Part shown: positions 1 through 5,907 of the stretch, piece by piece
How the letters are laid out: every line of letters begins with the position of its first letter
Position numbering within the stretch: the first letter of the stretch is position 1
DNA from: Chloroflexia bacterium
GTDB lineage: Bacteria > Chloroflexota > Chloroflexia > Thermomicrobiales > UBA6265
Reading direction: 5' to 3'
Assembly (NCBI GenBank): GCA_013698495.1
Contig: JACCUV010000218.1
Coordinates: forward strand, 1 to 5,907
Length of the DNA stretch: 5,907 nucleotides
Translations under genes and position numbers: made by a program
Notes under the pieces: generated by a model
Databases searched by the model: none
What the model saw: the letters and a program-made list of their open reading frames with translations, nothing else
What the model was told of the DNA's origin: nothing

Positions 1-40
1 CCCCCTACCGGCTCGATAACGGATTGTGCCCGCCCGCGAG
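1..40. other. Region downstream of hppA
   Basis: Forty bases follow the hppA stop. No hairpin with a T-run or other terminator is visible in the part available, and no gene can be seen. A terminator, if present, lies beyond the window. Confidence 0.4.
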
Positions 41-2206
<2,166 letters not shown>

Positions 2207-2212
2207 ATCCTT

Positions 2213-2217
2213 CTCCC
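2213..2217 (-). promoter_or_regulatory. Shine-Dalgarno for hppA (decides TTG start)
   Basis: On the minus strand GGGAG lies six nucleotides before the TTG at 2206. The upstream in-frame GTG at 2227 is preceded by a sequence with no purine-rich anti-16S match. If the GTG were used, this site would be coding sequence. The placement matches the GGAG sites of secF and secD in this window, which supports the shorter N-terminus. Confidence 0.6.
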
Positions 2218-2305
2218 ATTCCCGCACACAACAATTGACGATTCAGCGCCGTGCCGGTTCTCCGTCAGTTTCACGCCGCCATTCATGGAAAATCGCGGAC
2301 AGCCA

Positions 2306-2320
2306 CCAGCATTTCGCTGG
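2306..2320 (-). other. Small hairpin in putative hppA leader
   Basis: A perfect 5-bp inverted repeat encloses a 5-nt loop: CCAGC, loop GAAAT, GCTGG as read on the minus strand. It lies about 100 nt upstream of the hppA start. A second, weaker pairing overlaps it (GCATTTCGC at 2309-2317 against GCGCGATGC at 2326-2334, two mismatches), so alternative folds are possible. No T-run follows, so it is not an intrinsic terminator. It may be a leader structure or chance pairing. Confidence 0.25.
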
Positions 2321-2415
2321 GCTTCGCGCGATGCATAATCCTACCATGCGGAGTCCCTGGGTGGCTTGCAGCGCTTTACGTATTGTCTCATTCGGACGTC
2401 GACAAACAGAAGTTG

Positions 2416-2452
2416 TCATTCCGATCCAGGGCGTAGTCGAAGGAAGTGGAAT
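2416..2452. repeat. Degenerate dyad repeat element (TCATTCCGA...TCGAAGGAA type)
   Basis: The left arm TCATTCC plus GA (2416-2424) and the right arm TCGAAGGAA (2437-2445) form an imperfect dyad. A further GGAAT at 2448-2452 could pair with ATTCC at 2418-2422. The plan of arm, GA, core, GA, complementary arm is the same as in the better-preserved element at 5073-5097. From memory, intergenic elements of this kind are dispersed in many copies in Chloroflexota and other bacterial genomes. The mismatches here suggest an old, decayed copy. Family membership cannot be proved from two copies. Confidence 0.4.
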
Positions 2453-2516
2453 TTTTCGATCCGAAGTGCCTGGTTTTGACTCTTCAGCCAACCTGCGCAC
2501 TGCTTGAATCTTAGCC

Positions 2517-3479
2517 TCAGGCTTCGTTGATCGATGGCCCTCGAACGGGATTTCTTCCCAGGCCGATGATTTTTCGGAACCAGCCCTGAATTTCCCCGTA
2601 CTGCCAGGCTACGAGCAGTTGACTCGCATTGAAGATCGACGAATACGTTCCCGCGATCGTGCCAATCAGCAGGGCAAACACGAACTCCCGCGTCGTCGAT
2701 CCACCGAACAGGAGCAGCGCCAACAGCGTAATCACCACCGTGATCGACGTGTTGACCGAGCGGACAAGAGTTTGACCAACCGAATGGTTCACGATTTCTT
2801 CAAACGAGTCGTTGGGATTGAGCTTCAGGTTCTCCCGGATACGATCGAAGACCACGATCGTGTCGTGGACCGAAAACCCGATCACCGTCAACAGCGCGGT
2901 GATGAACAGGGCGTCGATTTCGACATCGAAGAATCGACCCAGAATCGAAAACACCCCGAGTACAAAGAGCGCGTCGTGCAACATCGCCGCAATTGCGCAC
3001 AAGCCGTACAACATGGGGTTTTGCGTGCCCCGGAAGGCGTAGGCAATGTAGAGCAGCACGCCGATCGAGGCGGCGGCCACCGCCAGCACGGAGCGATCGC
3101 GAATCGACTGTCCGACCGATGCGCCAACGGTTTCGAGCGCCTCGGCATCCGGATTGAGCGTGCCAAGCGTGCCAAGCGCGTCTGTGAGCCGCGCCTTCTC
3201 GTCCGATCCTTCTGGCAGTTCGCCCAGCCGCATGAGGTAGCGATGCTCCGCGGCGTCGCCAACCTGCTGCACGGTGACCTCAGGGCGACCCGCCTCAGCC
3301 AACACCGCTGCCATGTCTTCCGTGTTGACGGCGCGATCGTACTGCACGTCCCATGCGGACCCGCCGGTGAAATCTATCCCGAAATTCAATCCCCAAACGA
3401 ACAGGGAAAAGAAGCACGGGACCAGGAGCAAGCCCGAAATGGCGAACCAGAGATTGCGTCTTCCCGCGAGATGTTCCAT
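2517..3479 (-). CDS. secF: Protein translocase subunit SecF
   Basis: SecF is an inner-membrane partner of SecD. The complex uses the proton motive force to pull or release substrates on the outer face of the SecYEG channel. Counting from the upstream ATG at 3491 (324 residues), there is an N-terminal membrane span (about 14-35) followed by GIDFTGGS (38-45), which is the conserved SecF D1-type motif. An exported domain of about 80 residues follows, then ETVGASVG (120-127), and then a block of five predicted spans. That block contains IGFSVHDTIVVFDRIREN (204-221) and SVNTSITVVITLLALLLFGG (245-264), the signature regions of the RND-like SecF fold. I prefer the ATG at 3479 (320 residues), because GGAG lies six nt upstream and the ATG at 3491 has no ribosome site. 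The gene follows secD by 42 nt. It carries a short in-frame tandem duplication encoding LGTLGT. Length and motifs are intact. Confidence 0.96.
   Translation of the reverse strand: MEHLAGRRNLWFAISGLLLVPCFFSLFVWGLNFGIDFTGGSAWDVQYDRAVNTEDMAAVLAEAGRPEVTVQQVGDAAEHRYLMRLGELPEGSDEKARLTDALGTLGTLNPDAEALETVGASVGQSIRDRSVLAVAAASIGVLLYIAYAFRGTQNPMLYGLCAIAAMLHDALFVLGVFSILGRFFDVEIDALFITALLTVIGFSVHDTIVVFDRIRENLKLNPNDSFEEIVNHSVGQTLVRSVNTSITVVITLLALLLFGGSTTREFVFALLIGTIAGTYSSIFNASQLLVAWQYGEIQGWFRKIIGLGRNPVRGPSINEA
3157..3178 (-). repeat. 9-bp tandem duplication inside secF
   Basis: The unit AGCGTGCCA (plus strand) occurs twice in succession and is followed by a partial third AGCG. The length is a multiple of three, so it stays in frame and encodes a repeated Leu-Gly-Thr in the exported loop of SecF. 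It looks like a replication-slippage product in a tolerant loop. Confidence 0.6.
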
Positions 3480-3485
3480 TGCGCG

Positions 3486-3489
3486 CTCC
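3486..3489 (-). promoter_or_regulatory. Shine-Dalgarno for secF (decides ATG start at 3479)
   Basis: GGAG on the minus strand lies six nucleotides before the ATG at 3479. It overlaps the first codons that would follow an alternative ATG at 3491, which itself has no purine-rich upstream site. Confidence 0.6.
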
Positions 3490-3521
3490 ATGTTGACGGC
3501 GTGGTCGAGTCCAGAAGTTCG

Positions 3522-4940
3522 TCAGGCGGGTTGCGGGCGATCCGGCGAAGCGTCGTCGAGATCGTGTCGACCCAGCCCCAACAACCATGGATTCCGAATC
3601 GCGCCCAGGTCGTTCAGGGCGCGGAGCAAGGTTCTGGTCACCGTAATCGCCGAGAAGAGACTGACCGCGACGCCAATGAACAGCGTCACGGCGAAACCGG
3701 TGATGATCGTCGCCCCGGTATATTGCCCGAACCAGTAGAGGATCAGGCAGGTAATCATCGTCGCCACATTGGAATCGCGAATCGAGGGCCAGGCATGGTC
3801 GAACCCGCCTTCAATTGCGCGTTCCAATGGCCGACCGTTGCGCAGCTCCTCTTTCATCCGCGAAAAAATGAGGACATTGGCATCGACCGCCATCCCGATC
3901 GAAAGAATGAATCCCGCGATCCCGGGCAAGGTCAACGTCACCGGAATCAGTTTGAACAGCGCGAAACTGATCGCGGTGTAGATGATCAAGGCAATTACCG
4001 AGAGAATTCCGGGCAGGCGATAGTAGAGAATCATGAACAGCGCGACTACCGAGAGTCCGACGATGCCAGCAACCAGGCTGCGATTGAGCGAATCCGCTCC
4101 AAGCGACGGTCCGACGGTGCGGCTCGAGACCACCTCAAGTGGCACTCCCAGGGCCCCGGCCTTAAGTTGCAGCGCCAGATTCTGGGCATCGAGCGCGGTC
4201 ATCCCATCAATTGTGCCTTGACCCGAAATCGGCTCGCGGATGTTCGGCGAGGAGATAACCTGCTTGTCGAGCACGATCGACATCGATTGACCGACATGAT
4301 CCCTGGTGAAGTTGTAAAACGTCTCCGAGGCATCGCCGCTCAGTTCAAAGGCGACAAGCGGTTGACCTGTGAGGGGGTCGCGGGTGACAAACGCGTCGCT
4401 CAGGTCGTCGCCACTGACGATTGTTTCGTAGATCGGACTGTTCGGATCGGGCGTGGGCGCCGCCGCCGCCGCCGTTGCGGCCCCGGGAGTGGCGGTCTCA
4501 TCGCCGGCCACGCTCCCCAATGTCGTCTGCACCAGTGTCCCCACCGGGAGGGATGCGCCATCGGCGTAGATGATCTCGAGCAGCGCCGTTTCCCTCAGGA
4601 CTTCAACGGCTTGATCGGGATCGACCACTCCAGGCAGTTCGACGACGATCTGGTTGTCGCCACGCGTCTGGATCAACGGTTCGGTGACGCCGAGCGCGTT
4701 GACGCGGCGCTCCAGCGTATCCCTCGTCCCTTGCAGCGTCTCGCCATCGATCCCGCCGCCGCCGGGTGGCCGGGCCTCGAGCGTGACCTGGAGACCTCCC
4801 TGGAGATCGAGGCCCTCCCGGACAGGATTGTCCGCCTTGAAACCACCCAGGTCCAACGTCGTTCCCGGCAGGTCAATCCAGCCGGCGGCAAGCGTCAGGA
4901 AAAGAATGAGCAGCAGCATGACCGAGTTTCGACTTCGCAC
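3522..4940 (-). CDS. secD: Protein translocase subunit SecD
   Basis: SecD is the larger subunit of the SecDF complex, which acts in the cytoplasmic membrane to complete Sec-dependent export using the proton motive force. Counting from the chosen GTG at 4940 (472 residues), there is one N-terminal span (about 4-22, leading to WIDLPG) and the conserved DLQGG at 45-49. A large exported P1 domain follows, then RTVGPSLG at 274-281, a first span of the membrane block at about 291-311, and SIGMAVDANVLIFSRMKEEL at 347-366, the signature D4 region. Further spans end in a short acidic/proline cytoplasmic tail. A low-complexity Ala/Thr/Pro insert (about 147-167) lies within P1. Earlier in-frame ATG at 4994 would add 18 residues rich in Cys, His and charge ahead of the signal-anchor. 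It has no ribosome site and sits just 3 nt past a likely -10 box. GGAG lies 7 nt before the GTG. secD is the first gene of a secD-secF operon. Confidence 0.96.
   Translation of the reverse strand: MRSRNSVMLLLILFLTLAAGWIDLPGTTLDLGGFKADNPVREGLDLQGGLQVTLEARPPGGGGIDGETLQGTRDTLERRVNALGVTEPLIQTRGDNQIVVELPGVVDPDQAVEVLRETALLEIIYADGASLPVGTLVQTTLGSVAGDETATPGAATAAAAAPTPDPNSPIYETIVSGDDLSDAFVTRDPLTGQPLVAFELSGDASETFYNFTRDHVGQSMSIVLDKQVISSPNIREPISGQGTIDGMTALDAQNLALQLKAGALGVPLEVVSSRTVGPSLGADSLNRSLVAGIVGLSVVALFMILYYRLPGILSVIALIIYTAISFALFKLIPVTLTLPGIAGFILSIGMAVDANVLIFSRMKEELRNGRPLERAIEGGFDHAWPSIRDSNVATMITCLILYWFGQYTGATIITGFAVTLFIGVAVSLFSAITVTRTLLRALNDLGAIRNPWLLGLGRHDLDDASPDRPQPA
4458..4472 (-). repeat. (GCG)5 trinucleotide run encoding Ala5 in SecD
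   Basis: Five consecutive identical GCG alanine codons lie in the low-complexity Ala/Thr/Pro segment of the SecD exported domain (the segment spans about 4440-4502). Identical codons rather than mixed alanine codons point to slippage expansion. The segment probably forms a flexible surface loop that is not part of the conserved fold. Confidence 0.6.
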
Positions 4941-4947
4941 GAGTTTG

Positions 4948-4951
4948 CTCC
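4948..4951 (-). promoter_or_regulatory. Shine-Dalgarno for secD (decides GTG start at 4940)
   Basis: GGAG on the minus strand lies seven nucleotides before the GTG at 4940. The N-terminus it gives, VRSRNSVMLLLILFL, has the short basic-then-hydrophobic form usual for SecD. The upstream ATG at 4994 has no comparable site. Confidence 0.6.
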
Positions 4952-4997
4952 AGCGATCGAGGTGGCAGGCATGTGAACCGCGACAGGCGGGCATTCA

Positions 4998-5003
4998 AGT
5001 ATA
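4998..5003 (-). promoter_or_regulatory. Candidate -10 box for secDF
   Basis: The minus strand reads TATACT, five of six matches to TATAAT, in an otherwise GC-rich stretch. Initiation would be expected near 4991, giving a leader of about 50 nt before the secD GTG at 4940. No good -35 hexamer stands at 16-18 nt, so this may be a weak or activator-dependent promoter, or chance. Confidence 0.35.
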
Positions 5004-5072
5004 GCGGCGGCAAGCGGCGCCCAGCAGTCAGGTCCGCACAATTCACACGTCTGAAAGACACCCTTCCAACCG

Positions 5073-5097
5073 TCACCCTGAGCTTAGCGAAGGGTGA
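5073..5097. repeat. REP-like dyad element TCACCCT-GAGCTTAGCGA-AGGGTGA
   Basis: The 25-nt element is symmetric about position 5085. Arms TCACCCT and AGGGTGA are perfectly complementary, then comes a tandem G-A/G-A mismatch, then GCT and AGC around a central T. It lies 33 nt past the nadD stop and upstream of the secD promoter candidate. No T-run follows on either strand, so it is not a classical intrinsic terminator. Transcribed, it could form a stem with sheared G-A pairs that shields the nadD 3' end. From memory, near-identical sequences are common dispersed intergenic repeats in environmental bacteria, including Chloroflexota. Confidence 0.6.
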
Positions 5098-5130
5098 TGG
5101 CGGTGCAGGAAGTCAACCCCAGGCAACCTG

Positions 5131-5736
5131 CTATTGCCGATACAATCCTCGTCGTTCGATGTATTCCCGGACCGGCTCGGGCACGAGGTATCGAATCGAC
5201 CGCCCCTTCTGGACTCGCTCCCGAATCTCCGTCGAGGAAATCGAACACATCGGCGCGTCCACCGGTGTCGTCGCTTGGGCAAGACCTGGAACGGCGTCGC
5301 GCACCGACCGATCAACTTCAGACCCTGGTCGGTCGATCACGGCTATGGAGGCCAGTTCGAGGATACGCTCCGGCCGTGCCCATGATCCGAACTCGCGCAG
5401 CGAATCTCCCCCCATGATGAACGAGATATCTGAGTCTGGAAACTCTTCGTGGACGCGCTCCAGGAGCCTCCATGTGTAGGACGGTTCGCTGGGTTCGGCA
5501 TCGATCCGGCTGCAAAGGAAGTCGGCGCGGCTGGCGATCGCCAGCTCGATCATGGCGATCCGGTCCTTGATCGGGACCAGCGGCCGGCTCGATTTGTGCG
5601 GAGGATTGCCTGCCGGGGCAAAGATCACGAGTTCGAGCTTGTTCTGCTCGCGCGCGCTTTCGGCCATGAGTAAGTGACCGATGTGAATCGGATCAAACGA
5701 CCCGCCCAACAGGCCAATTCGGCGTGTCGCGGTCAC
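5131..5736 (-). CDS. nadD: Nicotinate-mononucleotide adenylyltransferase
   Basis: This cytoplasmic enzyme transfers AMP from ATP to nicotinate mononucleotide, giving deamido-NAD and pyrophosphate, the penultimate step of NAD synthesis. The 201-residue protein has the full nucleotidyltransferase signature: GGSFDPIHIGHL at 11-22 with the HxGH site at 18-21, PPHK at 45-48 (substrate loop), IMGGDSL at 107-113, and the C-terminal ISSTEIRERVQKG at 166-178, followed by the YLVPEPVREYI helix. Length is typical for the family. The start is GTG at 5736, with a GGTGA ribosome site seven nt upstream inside the preceding gene. Its first base lies inside the last sense codon of that gene and the stop TGA overlaps it (GTGA), so translation is probably coupled. 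The stop is TAG. The frequent bacterial neighbours rsfS and yqeK do not follow; a dyad repeat and secD do. Confidence 0.95.
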   Translation of the reverse strand: MTATRRIGLLGGSFDPIHIGHLLMAESAREQNKLELVIFAPAGNPPHKSSRPLVPIKDRIAMIELAIASRADFLCSRIDAEPSEPSYTWRLLERVHEEFPDSDISFIMGGDSLREFGSWARPERILELASIAVIDRPGSEVDRSVRDAVPGLAQATTPVDAPMCSISSTEIRERVQKGRSIRYLVPEPVREYIERRGLYRQ

Positions 5737-5907
5737 AGGCGAGTCACCGCGATCGAATCGTCTTCAACCGAGGTCACGAGGGCGTGAATCACGCGCTGCT
5801 CAGCATCGCGGGAATCCTCGATCAGGAGGGATAGGTCGAGCGTCGTTTCCATTGACGACGCCGATTTGACGACCGGCGCGGCGATTGGCTTCGACACTTC
5901 GGGGATA
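5733..5907 (-). CDS. C-terminal end of an unrecognised protein (partial)
   Basis: A frame open from the window edge runs 57 codons to a TGA at 5735-5733 that overlaps the nadD GTG. I do not recognise the family. The visible part begins with a Pro/Ala/Ser/Val stretch that looks like a linker (IPEVSKPIAAPVV), followed by about 38 residues (TTLDLSLLIEDSRDAEQRVI onward) alternating hydrophobic and acidic residues, as in a small soluble domain end, and finishing in VTRL. No membrane span or known motif is visible. The 1-nt-shift stop/start overlap and the same strand argue that it is real and shares an operon with nadD. The true start lies outside the window. Confidence 0.6.
   Translation of the reverse strand, partial: IPEVSKPIAAPVVKSASSMETTLDLSLLIEDSRDAEQRVIHALVTSVEDDSIAVTRL

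Larger units (their letters stand above)
2228..2516. other. secF-hppA intergenic region
   Basis: This gap of about 290 nt contains no credible gene. Open frames on both strands here are short, have basic and erratic composition, and run through the repeat element. Base composition is lower in GC than the genes: 61 of 120 bases in 2341-2460 by hand count. It holds a degenerate dyad repeat (2416-2452) and a small hairpin (2306-2320). It must include the hppA promoter if hppA is transcribed separately, but no convincing -35/-10 pair was found on the minus strand. No GC-rich hairpin with a T-run follows secF, so partial read-through into hppA is possible. Confidence 0.6.

Noticed and set aside
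2243..2500. Small open frames on both strands in the secF-hppA gap (minus 2243-2500, plus 2235-2507)
   Set aside because: They overlap each other, run through the dyad repeat, show basic irregular composition and have no supporting ribosome site or motif.
2228..2516. A -35/-10 promoter for hppA on the minus strand
   Set aside because: Candidates such as TAGGAT or TACGTA had poor or wrongly spaced -35 partners, so none was supported well enough to annotate.
2619..4976. A 785-codon open frame on the plus strand opposite secF and secD
   Set aside because: It is an antisense shadow. The predicted protein is almost wholly polar (Arg, Asp, His, Gln, Glu), as expected from the complement of hydrophobic membrane codons in GC-rich DNA. 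It runs through the secD-secF gap with no motif, while both sense genes have full family signatures.
5073..5097. Intrinsic terminator for nadD
   Set aside because: The stem is good, but no T-run follows on the minus strand, and the sequence fits a dispersed dyad repeat better.

Overview
This 5.9 kb window is a compact, all-minus-strand stretch of a GC-rich bacterial chromosome. It carries four complete housekeeping genes and the tail of a fifth. In transcription order (right to left) these are: the C-terminal 57 codons of an unrecognised protein, nadD (NAD biosynthesis), secD and secF (Sec translocon accessory subunits), and hppA (membrane proton-pumping pyrophosphatase). No RNA gene, IS element, CRISPR array, phage gene or defence gene is visible. 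The large open frames on the plus strand are antisense shadows of the membrane-protein genes.

Organism: high GC, separate secD and secF genes, a potassium-independent H+-pyrophosphatase, non-ATG starts (TTG, GTG, GTG) with GGAG-type ribosome sites, and intergenic elements of the CACCCTGAGC...CGAAGGGTG kind suggest a Chloroflexota-like bacterium, perhaps near Thermomicrobia. This is a weak inference from recalled family features.

Layout: the right-hand partial gene and nadD overlap by a GTGA stop/start junction and look translationally coupled. A 190-nt gap follows nadD. It holds a dyad repeat element 33 nt past the nadD stop, then a candidate -10 box for secDF. secD and secF are 42 nt apart and form an evident operon. 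A gap of about 300 nt separates secF from hppA. It holds a degenerate repeat element and a small hairpin, and it probably contains the hppA promoter, though no convincing -35/-10 pair is visible.

For hppA, secF and secD the longest open frame is probably not the real start. In each case a GGAG-type Shine-Dalgarno sequence lies 6-7 nt before a downstream start codon, and the resulting N-terminus fits the family better.

How the genes relate: SecD and SecF form one inner-membrane complex that uses the proton motive force to help complete protein export. HppA can contribute to that proton motive force by spending pyrophosphate, a by-product of biosynthesis that includes the NadD reaction. This link is general physiology; the sequence shows no dedicated system joining these genes. 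I found no previously undescribed system here.
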